Below are positions 27,202 to 34,844 of a stretch of 64,000 bases of DNA, piece after piece. The translations under genes and the position numbers were made by a program. This stretch comes from Streptomyces sp. NBC_01224 (GTDB taxonomy: Bacteria; Actinomycetota; Actinomycetes; Streptomycetales; Streptomycetaceae). How positions within the stretch are numbered: position 1 is the stretch's first letter; every line of letters begins with the position of its first letter. Below the pieces are notes generated by a model. It searched no databases, had not been told where the DNA came from, and was given only the letters and a program-made list of their open reading frames with translations. The DNA is taken from contig NZ_CP108529.1 of assembly GCF_036002945.1 (NCBI RefSeq), forward strand, positions 1,984,001 to 2,048,000. The letters run 5' to 3'.

Positions 27202-27393
27202 GGACAGTGTCGTTTCTGCGCGCTCGGCCCCAAAGGTCTCGCTGTCACCCGCGAGATCGCTGACGGCCTCTTCAGCGTCAACGGCGAAACCGCCCACGCC
27301 CACGAATTCGCCTGGGCCGCACTGGGCATCCACGGCACGGTGCCGGGCCCAGGGGGCGGCCCCGTCCGGGTCGAGTGCGTGCGTTGCTCATGA
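27202..27393 (+). pseudogene. Remnant of an LLM-class oxidoreductase
   Basis: A plus-strand frame of about 60 codons ending in TGA reads FCALGPKGLAVTREIADGLF and later HEFAWAALGIHGTVPGPGG. The GPKGLAVTREIADGLFS stretch is characteristic of luciferase-like monooxygenases (cofactor-binding strand and helix). No upstream or downstream continuation is present. It sits between two convergent SDR genes. Confidence 0.4.
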
Positions 27394-27419
27394 GTGTTTT
27401 CCGCTCGGAGCAGGCGGGT

Positions 27420-28163
27420 TCAGATGGCGGTGCGGCCACCGTCGACAGCGATGGTCGCGCCGGTGATGTAGCCGGCCTTCGGCGAGGCGAGGAATGCGAC
27501 GGCCTCGGCGATCTCGGCGGGCTGGGCGGCGCGCTTCATCGCGGTGGTCTCGGCGAGCGCGTCGAACAGGTCGCGGGCCTCGGGGCGGGTGTAGACGGGG
27601 CCGGGGGCGACAGTGTTGAAGCGGACGCCGCGGCCGCTGTACTCGGCCGTCCAGCCTCGCGTCAGTGACGCCAGCGCGGCCTTGGTCGCACCGTACGCGG
27701 CGCCGGTGGCCAGGCCGAGACTGCCGGCCATGCTGCCGATGTTGATCACGCTGCCCGATCCCTTCGCCGCCATCGCCGGGGCGAAAGCCGCCACGAGGAA
27801 GAACGGTGCGCGGACGTTGCTGGCGAACATCGCGTCGTAGTCGGAGACCTTCATCTCCTCGGTCGGTGCCCAGATGGCTTGCCCGGCGTTGTTGACCAGG
27901 ACGTCGATCTCGCCGACCTCCGCGGCGAGCCGGTCGATGCCGGCCGGGTCCTCAAGGTCCGCCTCGACAAACCGCGCCCGGCCGCCGTCGGTGGTGATCT
28001 CGTTGACGGTCTCGGCGCCGCGCCGGGCGTTGCGGCCGACCACGACGACGGACATTCCGTCGGCGGCGAGCCGCTTGGCGACCGCCCGGCCGATGCCGGA
28101 CGTGGCCCCGGTGACCAGGGCAGTAGTGGGGTGCAGGTCGGGGTTCGCATGCTCCACAGACAT
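27420..28163 (-). CDS. SDR-family oxidoreductase
   Basis: A 247-residue short-chain dehydrogenase with TGATSGIGRAVAK, VLVNNAG, catalytic Ser in NIGSMAGSLG, YGATKAALASL with Tyr and Lys, and the closing TGATIAVDGGR. ATG 28163 has AGAGG upstream; the longer frame is not SDR-like. It is divergent from the broken TetR gene with a palindrome between them, so it is probably the gene this TetR repressed. If the TetR is dead, this gene may be constitutively expressed. Confidence 0.93.
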   Translation of the reverse strand: MSVEHANPDLHPTTALVTGATSGIGRAVAKRLAADGMSVVVVGRNARRGAETVNEITTDGGRARFVEADLEDPAGIDRLAAEVGEIDVLVNNAGQAIWAPTEEMKVSDYDAMFASNVRAPFFLVAAFAPAMAAKGSGSVINIGSMAGSLGLATGAAYGATKAALASLTRGWTAEYSGRGVRFNTVAPGPVYTRPEARDLFDALAETTAMKRAAQPAEIAEAVAFLASPKAGYITGATIAVDGGRTAI

Positions 28164-28220
28164 GGGATGCACCTCTCCGAATCGTTCTGCCAGACCGGCG
28201 TGTCCGGCTAACATCTCCAA

Positions 28221-28240
28221 TCTGGACAGACCTGTCTGGC
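28221..28240. promoter_or_regulatory. Candidate TetR operator
   Basis: The sequence TCTGGACAGACCTGTCTGGC contains the perfect dyad CAGAC-CT-GTCTG. It lies between the divergent SDR and TetR genes, 58 bp from the SDR start and 12 bp from the TetR start. This is the standard arrangement for an autoregulated TetR repressor. Confidence 0.6.
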
Positions 28241-28251
28241 ACTGGGCGGAT

Positions 28252-28831
28252 ATGTCTACGAAGGTGCTCTCACCGCAGGCACGCAGCACGGGCGCGGCTG
28301 CTGACCACCGCCGACGAGCTGTTCTGCGCCGAGGGCGTGCGGTCGGTCCGGATCGACCGGGTCATCGCGCACGCCGGGGCCGCGAAGGCAACGCTGTACA
28401 GCGCCTTCGGCAGCAAGGACGGGCTGGTCCGAGCGTACCTACAGGCACGGCACGCCGCGACCGCCGAGCACATGACACGCCAGCTCGAAACGCATGACGA
28501 CACCCCGAAGGAGCGCCTGGTCGGCGCGTTCGAGGTACAGGGGCTGTCGTTCACCGAGCCGGGGTTCCGTGGCTGCGCGTTCATCAGCGCGAGCGACGAC
28601 ACCCCGCCCGGCGGTGTCGTCGAACAGGCCGCGAACGACTACCGCACCTGGCTGCACGACCTCTCCCTCGGCCTCGCCCGGCAGACAGGCGCGAAGGACA
28701 CGAAATCACTCGCCCAACAACTGGTACTGCTCCACGCCGGAGTCAGCGCCTGGCTGGACCGCGACCCCAGCGCCGAAACAGCGGCTCGCACCGTAGCCGC
28801 CGCCCAGGTAGACGCCGCCGTCCCGGACTGA
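28252..28831 (+). pseudogene. TetR-family regulator with an N-terminal frameshift
   Basis: Translation from ATG 28252 gives MSTKVLSPQARSTG, a normal TetR start, and then leaves frame. The remaining protein continues in another frame as ARLLTTADELFCAEGVRSV, the first HTH helices, then KATLYSAFGSKDGLVRAYL and a C-terminal ligand domain ending at 28831. One missing base near 28290-28296 would restore a roughly 193-residue protein. From the first in-frame start (GTG 28337) only 164 residues remain, lacking the first HTH helix. It is either a mutation or a sequencing error. Confidence 0.75.
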
Positions 28832-29235
28832 ACAAGCCCGCGTCGACCGCGATCACCAACCCCCGATCCGGGCGACGGACGTCGCAAGTGAGCTTCTGCG
28901 GGCTTGTGCTGCGCTTTGGCGAACCGTCGGTCGTTGCGGCACAGGGGGTGATCGCCCGGCCGGTCAGTTGCAGCAGCCGCGCCTGCTCTGCCAGACGCTC
29001 CACCGGCGCCGGCCCCGCATCCGCCGTCGGTGCATCGCGGCTCAGTGGTTGGCTCCGGAAGTCCTTCGGGGGTTGACTCCAAAGCCGGTGTTGCATCTAT
29101 CGACCAGCCAGGCGATGTAGTCAAGATGACGCCGGATCCGCTACGGGAGTGCGTACGCCGCCGTCGCCGCCCGGCCTTCCTGATTCCGGACCGTGCGCCG
29201 CGCAGATGTCCCGTACCCACTCCATGCGGAGGACC
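28832..29235. other. Intergenic region with a repeat and unassigned fragments
   Basis: About 400 bp. The minus strand has short protein-like stretches (VERLAEQARLLQLTGRAI, and HLDYIAWLVDRCNTGFGV ending just inside the 34-bp repeat) that are not attached to any full gene. They look like decayed gene ends, but I cannot name the families. The left copy of the direct repeat is here. Confidence 0.35.
29044..29077 (+). repeat. 34-bp direct repeat, left copy
   Basis: Shares 33 of 34 bases with 32372-32405 in the same orientation; the core is GGCTCCGGAAGTCCTTCGGG. Together the copies bracket a serine hydrolase and a two-component system. The minus strand of both copies can be read as VNPRRTSGA followed by N/D-H. 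Confidence 0.85.
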
Positions 29236-30468
29236 TCAACGCCGCTGACGGTCGGCGTTCGGAGTCGTGCACAGGGCGTCGTCGACCAGCTTGCTCTCGG
29301 CCTGTGCCACGCGCAGGAAGTCGTCCGCGGAATCGGTGAGGAGGCCCGACAACGAGACCGTGACGCTGCGCCGGCCATCGGCCGTGACGCCGGCGGCGCT
29401 GATCCAGCCGGAATCGCCGCCCTCGTGGCCCCAGTACACCCCACCGCAGGACAGCGGGCGTGAGAAGAGCCCCAGCCCGTCGCGGGCGCCCGGCATGAAC
29501 TGCTTGAACTCCTTGCTGACCCGGATGGTGCGTTTCATGTGCGTCAGCTGTGCCGGTGGCAGGAGTCGGCCGCTGAGCAGGGCGCGGAAGAATCGGTTGA
29601 GATCGGCGGTGGTGGAGACGAGCCCGGCCTCTCCATTGGTGCCCGAGCCGACCTGCTCGGTGACGTCCACGAGCGGCTCGTCGGCCTTGAACCTCTGATA
29701 GGTCTCGGCATGTGGCTGGGGCAGTGTGGGTGAAGTACCCGGCCAGAAGGTGTGATCGAGGCCGAGCGGCCGGACGATCCGATCTCTTACCTCCTCATGC
29801 CAGGGGTGCCCGGTGACCCGCTCGATGATCAGGCCGAGCAGGACGTAACCGGTGTTGCCGTAACGCCAGTGCTTGCCGGGCTGGAAGTCCGGGCGGTGGC
29901 GCATCGCCCGGGCGATGGTCTGCTCGGGTGTGTACGTGTCGTATCGGTGCTGGTAGAAGTCCTCCGCCGAGGTGTAGTCCGGGTAGTCGTCGTGGATGCC
30001 GCTGGTGTGCTGGAGCAGTTGGCGGATGGTGATCGCGCGACCGTCATTGCCGTTTCCGGAGACCACACCGGGCAACCATCGTTCGACCGAGTCGTCCAGG
30101 GAGAGACTGTGGTCGCCGGTGAGTTGCAGGATCACGGTCGCCACGAACGCCTTGGTGACGCTGGCTATCCGGAAGTGACCATCCTGAGGGACCGGCCGAC
30201 GGTCCGTCAGGTCGGCGACGCCGCTCGTGGCGGTCAGGTTCCGGCCGTCGGAGGTGACCAGGCGGGCCTGCACTCCTGTCACGCCGAGTGCGGTGAGCGC
30301 ATCGGCGTCGTTCTGGATCTGGAGCTGGATTCGGTCGTCCTGCTGTTGGGTGGCTATTGCGCCGGGCACACTGGCGGAAAGGGTTCCGGCCACGATGGCG
30401 GCCAGCGTCAGGTTCCGTCGGATGGATCGGCCGCGCCGCCGCGGTGTACGAATCGGTGAACTCTTCAT
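29236..30468 (-). CDS. Secreted serine hydrolase, beta-lactamase/D-Ala-D-Ala carboxypeptidase family (class C fold)
   Basis: A 410-residue protein with a basic, Arg-rich start and a hydrophobic signal segment (about 18-40). It has the three motifs of the penicillin-binding-protein-like serine hydrolases: SVTK (Ser103, Lys106), the Tyr motif WRYGNTGY and HEGG in place of KTG. ATG 30468 was chosen because it gives the signal sequence. It may act on peptidoglycan peptides or beta-lactams. It is divergent from a histidine kinase 107 bp away, so that system may control it. Confidence 0.9.
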   Translation of the reverse strand: MKSSPIRTPRRRGRSIRRNLTLAAIVAGTLSASVPGAIATQQQDDRIQLQIQNDADALTALGVTGVQARLVTSDGRNLTATSGVADLTDRRPVPQDGHFRIASVTKAFVATVILQLTGDHSLSLDDSVERWLPGVVSGNGNDGRAITIRQLLQHTSGIHDDYPDYTSAEDFYQHRYDTYTPEQTIARAMRHRPDFQPGKHWRYGNTGYVLLGLIIERVTGHPWHEEVRDRIVRPLGLDHTFWPGTSPTLPQPHAETYQRFKADEPLVDVTEQVGSGTNGEAGLVSTTADLNRFFRALLSGRLLPPAQLTHMKRTIRVSKEFKQFMPGARDGLGLFSRPLSCGGVYWGHEGGDSGWISAAGVTADGRRSVTVSLSGLLTDSADDFLRVAQAESKLVDDALCTTPNADRQRR

Positions 30469-30575
30469 GGGCGTTGACACTAGGTCTGGCTGAGGTGAGC
30501 AGACGGTACCGCTCACCCGTGAGAAAAAGGGGTAGTGGGCTGTAGTGCCAGGCTCGGTCGCCATGGCTCAGACTT

Positions 30576-31736
30576 GTGCGAATGAACCACCATGGGGCCA
30601 GTCGGCTTTCGGCGATGTGGCGCGGTCTGGGTTATCTACTGGGAAGCCTGTTCACCGCTGCAGTCGCCCTGTTCACGCTGCCCGTACTCATCGTCCCGAT
30701 GATGGCTCGCGCCTGGGCGTCCTGGCATCGTCGCCGCGCCGACCGGCTGCTGCTCTCTCCGCGTTCTGGTCCCGTCCGTGTCGGTACGTGGCGTGTTCTC
30801 GGGTGGCTGTGCACATGCATGGTGACCAGTCTGGCGTTCGGGCTCGTCGTGGTGCTGTGCGCAGGTAACGCGGTGGCCACGGCCATCACGGTGCCCTTGT
30901 GGTGGGCGTTGCCCGCCGGCACCCGCGCGGGCGGCTTCGCCGACGGTGTTCCACTGTCCGGGTGGGGCACGGCGTTGACCCTGGGGACCGCACAAGTCGT
31001 CATCTTCGCGGCCCTGACCTACTGGCTGGTTCCACTGCTGGCGCGCCTACACGCCCGGATCTGTGTTGCGTTGCTGTCCCCCTCGGCCGCCGAGAGGCTG
31101 GCGCAGCGTGTGGAGACGCTGACCGAGACGCGGGCCGACGCCATGAACGCGCACGGCGCGGAACTCCGCAGGATCGAACGTGACCTGCACGACGGCACCC
31201 AGGCCCGGCTGGTGGCCATCGCGATGCGGCTGGGCGTGGCCCGTGAGTCGCTGAGCGAGGACCCCCAGACGGTGGCCAGACTCTTGGAGGAAGCGCATGA
31301 GAGTACCGAGGAGGCCATGGTGGAGCTTCGTGCGGTGATCCGGACGATCTACCCGCCGATCCTCGCCGATCGCGGCCTCGCCGGGGCGCTGGCCGCGCTG
31401 GGGACCCGATCGGCGATCGACACCACCCTCGATATCGGCGACCTCGGCACGATCCCCGCCGCGGTCGAGGCCGTGGCCTACTTCACGATCGCCGAGGCGC
31501 TCACGAACGTTGCCAAGCACAGCCAGGCCACCCGGACCACCGTCCGCGTCGCACGCGAAGGTGACCGGCTGTCGATCGAGGTCACCGACGACGGAGTCGG
31601 CGGCGCCGACGAGACGCTGGGTACCGGCATCGCCGGAATCCGCCATCGTGTCCTGGCGCTCGACGGCACAGTCCACATCCACAGCCCCAGCGGTGGCCCG
31701 ACCACGATCACTGTGAGGCTGGCGTGCGGGTCGTGA
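30576..31736 (+). CDS. Sensor histidine kinase (HisKA_3 type), second system
   Basis: A 386-residue kinase with two hydrophobic hairpins (about 18-45 and 72-160). The phosphoacceptor motif is RIERDLHDGTQAR with His205, and the HATPase domain ends DDGVGGADE and GTGIAGIRHR. GTG 30576 is taken as start; ATG two codons on is possible. It closely resembles the kinase at the left end of the window, down to the RLACGS-type tail and overlap with its regulator. It is divergent from the serine hydrolase. Confidence 0.92.
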   Translation: MRMNHHGASRLSAMWRGLGYLLGSLFTAAVALFTLPVLIVPMMARAWASWHRRRADRLLLSPRSGPVRVGTWRVLGWLCTCMVTSLAFGLVVVLCAGNAVATAITVPLWWALPAGTRAGGFADGVPLSGWGTALTLGTAQVVIFAALTYWLVPLLARLHARICVALLSPSAAERLAQRVETLTETRADAMNAHGAELRRIERDLHDGTQARLVAIAMRLGVARESLSEDPQTVARLLEEAHESTEEAMVELRAVIRTIYPPILADRGLAGALAALGTRSAIDTTLDIGDLGTIPAAVEAVAYFTIAEALTNVAKHSQATRTTVRVAREGDRLSIEVTDDGVGGADETLGTGIAGIRHRVLALDGTVHIHSPSGGPTTITVRLACGS

Positions 31737-32368
31737 TCGCCGAGGACAATGTCCTGCTGTCCAATGGGCTGGAACTCCTGCTGACCGCCAAGGGCTTTCA
31801 TGTCGCCGCGATCACCCAGGACGCCCCCGGCTTCGTCGCTGCCGTCACCGAACACCGACCGGACGTCACCATCGTCGACGTACGGCTACCGCCAACCTTC
31901 CGCGACGAGGGCGTCCACGCCGCCATCCACGCCCGTCGCCAGCACCCCGGCCTGCCCGTGCTCGTCCTCTCCCAATACGTCGAGCAGCAGTACGCCGGCG
32001 AGCTGATCTCCGATGGACGCGGCGGCGTCGGCTACCTTCTCAAGGACCGGGTGAGCCGGGTGAGCGAGTTCATCGACGCGCTGCGGCGGGTCGCCGCCGG
32101 CGGTACCGTCATGGACCCCGAGGTGATCGGGCAGCTCCTCACCCGTCACGCCCGCGACCCGATTGCCGCCCTCACGCCACGCGAACGCGAAGTTCTCGCC
32201 CTGATGGCCGAAGGAAAGGACAACGCCACGGTCGCAGCCCGGCTCGTCATCACCGAGAACGCCGTCCACAAACACATCGGCAACATCTTCGCCAAGCTCG
32301 GCCTCTCACCGGCCGACAGCGGCCACCGCCGCGTCCTCGCAGTCCTCACCTATCTCAGCCGCCACTAA
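31724..32368 (+). CDS. NarL/LuxR-family response regulator, second system
   Basis: A 214-residue regulator. The receiver has the acidic pair in VIAEDNVLL, phospho-acceptor Asp in VTIVDVRLP and Lys in YLLKDRV. The C-terminal LuxR HTH is LTPREREVLALMAEGKDN followed by a conserved VHKHIGNIFAKL-type helix. The GTG start overlaps the kinase end by 13 bases, exactly as in the pair at the left edge. Its stop lies three bases before the right 34-bp repeat. Confidence 0.94.
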   Translation: MRVVIAEDNVLLSNGLELLLTAKGFHVAAITQDAPGFVAAVTEHRPDVTIVDVRLPPTFRDEGVHAAIHARRQHPGLPVLVLSQYVEQQYAGELISDGRGGVGYLLKDRVSRVSEFIDALRRVAAGGTVMDPEVIGQLLTRHARDPIAALTPREREVLALMAEGKDNATVAARLVITENAVHKHIGNIFAKLGLSPADSGHRRVLAVLTYLSRH

Positions 32369-32371
32369 CTA

Positions 32372-32405
32372 AGTGGTCGGCTCCGGAAGTCCTTCGGGGG
32401 TTGAC
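32372..32405 (+). repeat. 34-bp direct repeat, right copy
   Basis: Second copy of the repeat found at 29044-29077, with a single T-to-C difference and the same orientation. It follows the response-regulator stop by three bases. The copies are 3.3 kb apart. Confidence 0.85.
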
Positions 32406-32538
32406 GTGAGGGTCCGAGCCGTGATCGGCGATCTAGTGCCACATCAGCAACGTTTGCCTCGTGGATCGCGGCCCGCGCTGACTGATTTGCGGCCAAGCAC
32501 TTGTCGCGGCGGCCGGGGTTGGCGAGTTGGTTCCGTCA

Positions 32539-32736
32539 GTGGGCGCAGTTGGAGGCGGAGGCGACCTGGCCTGGTTCAAGAGCAGCTACAGCAGCGGTTC
32601 CGGGGACGACTGCGTAGAGGTAGCCACCTGCCCCACCACCGTCCACGTCCGGGACTCCAAGGTCGAGCAGGGCCTCCAGCTCGCCCTCTTCCCCGCCGCC
32701 TGGACCGGCTTCGTCGCGTACGCCATGAGCGGCTGA
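32539..32736 (+). CDS. DUF397 domain-containing protein
   Basis: About 65 residues with the DUF397 core: WFKSSYSSGSGDDCVEVA, then VHVRDSK and a terminal PAAWTGFVAYA. Such proteins are partners of an adjacent XRE regulator in Streptomyces, in pairs compared with toxin-antitoxin or developmental switches. The start is uncertain (GTG 32539, or TTG four codons earlier). No intact XRE gene is present. A different frame overlapping the start, ASWFRQWAQLEAEAT, resembles an internal XRE-protein segment, so the pair may have collapsed by deletion. Confidence 0.75.
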   Translation: MGAVGGGGDLAWFKSSYSSGSGDDCVEVATCPTTVHVRDSKVEQGLQLALFPAAWTGFVAYAMSG

Positions 32737-32758
32737 CCGGACTCGGACCGCACGACTC

Positions 32759-32795
32759 CGCGCCGCGCAGAGAATCAACTCCGTTGCGCGGCGCG
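32759..32795. terminator. Bidirectional hairpin terminator
   Basis: A perfect 11-bp inverted repeat (CGCGCCGCGCA and complement) with a 15-base loop, between the convergent DUF397 and repeat-protein genes, 22 bp past one stop and 28 bp past the other. Confidence 0.75.
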
Positions 32796-32823
32796 GCGGG
32801 TATCAGTGGTCAGCGGTCAGGCG

Positions 32824-33708
32824 TCAGGACAGCGCCAGCTCGGTGACGTTGCCGGCCTCCAGGACCCACGTCGCCTTCAGGCCGCCTTCCTTGACCCGCG
32901 CGTCGCCGTCGCCCTTGAGGACGCCGATGCGCTTGCCGGACAGGGCGATCTGAATGGCGTGCTCGTACTCGTGGACCCACGTGGCTCTGAGGCCGCCCTC
33001 CTTCACGTAGGCGACGCCGGTGTCCTTGAGGATGCCGATGCGCTTGCCGGAGAGTTCGAGCTGGATGACGTCGTGGGACTCCCTGACCCACGTGGCGCCG
33101 AGGCCGCCCTCCTTCACCCAGGCGACGCCGTCACCCGTGAGAGCACCGATGCGGTTGCCCGCCAGGTCGATGCCGATGACGTCGTCGGCCTCCTTGACCC
33201 AGCCGGCGCTGAGACCGCCCTCCTTCACGTACGCGTCGCCGTTGCCCTTCAGGACGCCGATACGGTTGCGGGACAGTTCCAGTTCCTTGACCTTGCGGGA
33301 CTCCTTGACCCACGTGGCGCCGAGGCCGCCCTCCTTGACGTACGCGTCGCCGTTGTCCTTCACGACGCCGATGCGGTTGCCGGACAGGGCGATCTGCTTG
33401 ACGTCGTCGGCCTCCCGGACCCAGGTCGCGCCGAGGCCGCCCTCCTTCACCCAGGCGACGCCGTCACCCGTGAGAACACCGATACGGTCGCCGGACAGGG
33501 CGACCTGTTTGACCTCCCCGGCTCCCTTGACCCACGTCGCGCCGAGACCGCCCGCCTTCACGTAGGCATCGCCGTTGTCCTTCAGGACGCCGATGCGGTT
33601 GCCACCGTCGCCGGAGACCGTGCCGGGCACCGCGTCGGCCGTGGACGCACCGGTGAGACCGGCCAGCGTCAGAACGGCGGCGACCGCGGGGAGCGTCTTG
33701 AGAATCAT
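32824..33708 (-). CDS. Secreted protein made of seven 37-residue repeats (probable beta-propeller)
   Basis: A 294-residue protein. A signal peptide (about 1-26, ending ADA) is followed by seven tandem repeats of exactly 37 residues. The unit runs from RIGVLKDNGDAYVKAGGLGA through TWVK to about QVALSGD. Units differ at few positions and some share alternating variants (KDNGDAYVK versus TGDGVAWVK). Seven short beta-rich units strongly suggest a seven-bladed propeller that arose by recent amplification. No catalytic residues are evident; a lectin-like or cell-surface binding role is possible but unproven. Confidence 0.85.
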   Translation of the reverse strand: MILKTLPAVAAVLTLAGLTGASTADAVPGTVSGDGGNRIGVLKDNGDAYVKAGGLGATWVKGAGEVKQVALSGDRIGVLTGDGVAWVKEGGLGATWVREADDVKQIALSGNRIGVVKDNGDAYVKEGGLGATWVKESRKVKELELSRNRIGVLKGNGDAYVKEGGLSAGWVKEADDVIGIDLAGNRIGALTGDGVAWVKEGGLGATWVRESHDVIQLELSGKRIGILKDTGVAYVKEGGLRATWVHEYEHAIQIALSGKRIGVLKGDGDARVKEGGLKATWVLEAGNVTELALS

Positions 33709-33907
33709 CCGTGTAACTCCTGTACGCAGAGCAACCCTTGGGCCTGGAGAGCCGTGCCCACGGGGGATTGGTCAATCCGAAGACCACCAACGACTGGCAC
33801 AGCCCGGGGTGCGTAGGTCATTGGAGTGATGGGGGAGCACTGGGCAGGGTCCTTGCCGCGCGTCGCGCGCCGGGCGGGGGCGGCAAGGACGTAACCACCG
33901 GCTCGGA

Positions 33908-34065
33908 TCAGTACGCGAAGCTGGACTTGCCCAGTTGACCGAAGCCGTTGTAGCCCCAGGACTTGACGGCGCCGTCCGCCGTGAGGGCAAGGACGTGGTA
34001 GCAACCGACGGAGATGGAGACTACGTCGGTGAGGTCCTTGACCTTCTGTGGCGTGTTGCGGAACC
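33908..34065 (-). pseudogene. C-terminal fragment of an RCC1-repeat protein
   Basis: On the minus strand about 50 codons read FRNTPQKVKDLTDVVSISVG, then HVLALTADGAVKSWGYNGFG and end in TGA. This is the signature of an RCC1 repeat (HVLALTADGxVxSWGxNxxGQLG). The fragment begins immediately after one copy of the 45-bp repeat, and nothing RCC1-like precedes it. It is therefore a truncated end of a larger propeller protein. Confidence 0.65.
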
Positions 34066-34110
34066 CCGACCGCGCCGGGCGTACGGGCGCTGCGCACCGT
34101 CCCGTTGGAC
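34066..34110 (+). repeat. 45-bp direct repeat, left copy
   Basis: Identical at 43 of 45 positions to 34591-34635, same orientation; core GGGCGTACGGGCGCTGCG. On the minus strand it is followed directly by the RCC1 fragment. Confidence 0.85.
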
Positions 34111-34157
34111 TGAGCGCGCCCGCACGCCTCTGTGGCCTGTCCGTCGTTCTGTTCCTG

Positions 34158-34590
34158 TCAGTCCAGCAGGGTCGTGACCACGAGGAAGTCGTCGTGGGCC
34201 TCGCCGTACTGCTTGGCGGCGAGGAGGAACATGGAACGGTCGGTCAGAGCCCTGGCCAGCAGGGCCCGGCCCTCCTGCGCGCCCAGGTCGTCCAGGCGGC
34301 GGGCGAGTGCCACACCCTCGTCGAAGACCGGCCGGAGCGGCTTCAGGATGCGATGGGTGCGGTTCTCCCGGTGGAGCGCCGAACGGATGGTCATCCTGCG
34401 GTGGGTGGCGATCAGCCCCGGGAGATGGCGGCGGGGGTCGACCGCGGCCGCCTCGGTCAGGCGGGCGGTCTCCTCTTCGAAGGCGGGGAGGCCCTCGAAG
34501 TACGCCTGCCTGGTGTCGGGCGACCAGAGGGTGGAACCGAACGGCGGCGCGGGTGTTCGGGCCGACGCCGGCCGACTGAACGTCAAAACT
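34158..34590 (-). pseudogene. C-terminal fragment of a TPR-like protein
   Basis: A minus-strand frame of about 140 codons ends in TGA. Its helical content and heptad-like pattern (AYFEGLPAFEEETARLTEA, ALARRLDDLGAQEGRALLAR, DRSMFLLAAKQYGEAHDDFL) look like the last tetratricopeptide-type repeats of a larger protein. The frame continues without a stop into the second 45-bp repeat, where similarity to the repeat replaces any TPR signal. I regard it as a truncated gene end. Confidence 0.5.
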
Positions 34591-34635
34591 CCGACCGTGC
34601 CGGGCGTACGGGCGCTGCGTACCGTCCCGTTGGAC
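34591..34635 (+). repeat. 45-bp direct repeat, right copy
   Basis: Second copy of the 45-bp repeat, two transitions different from 34066-34110. On the minus strand it is followed directly by the TPR-like fragment, so each copy abuts the broken edge of a different gene. Confidence 0.85.
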
Positions 34636-34844
34636 CGAACGCCCCGACAAGGGATGACCGGGCGACCTTCCGGCAGGGTGCATGCGGGAGCGGTGTGCCT
34701 TGATAGCGTCGCTCCCGCGATTGCGGACCGCTCCCCGCCGGGGTCGTCGCTGCGCCCGGACGGCCCGCCCTCGACGGACGGCCGACGGAGCGGGCGTGCT
34801 GACGGTACGGGGACGTTCGCGGCAAGGACGAAGAGGGCCGACGC

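Noticed and set aside
28221..29077. Insertion sequence with ends at the TetR palindrome and the 34-bp repeat
   Set aside because: No transposase, no terminal inverted repeats and no target duplication are visible.
32824..33708. Tandem 111-bp DNA repeats as a candidate iteron origin or CRISPR-like array
   Set aside because: The periodicity is an in-frame protein repeat behind a signal peptide; unit length and codon structure explain it fully.
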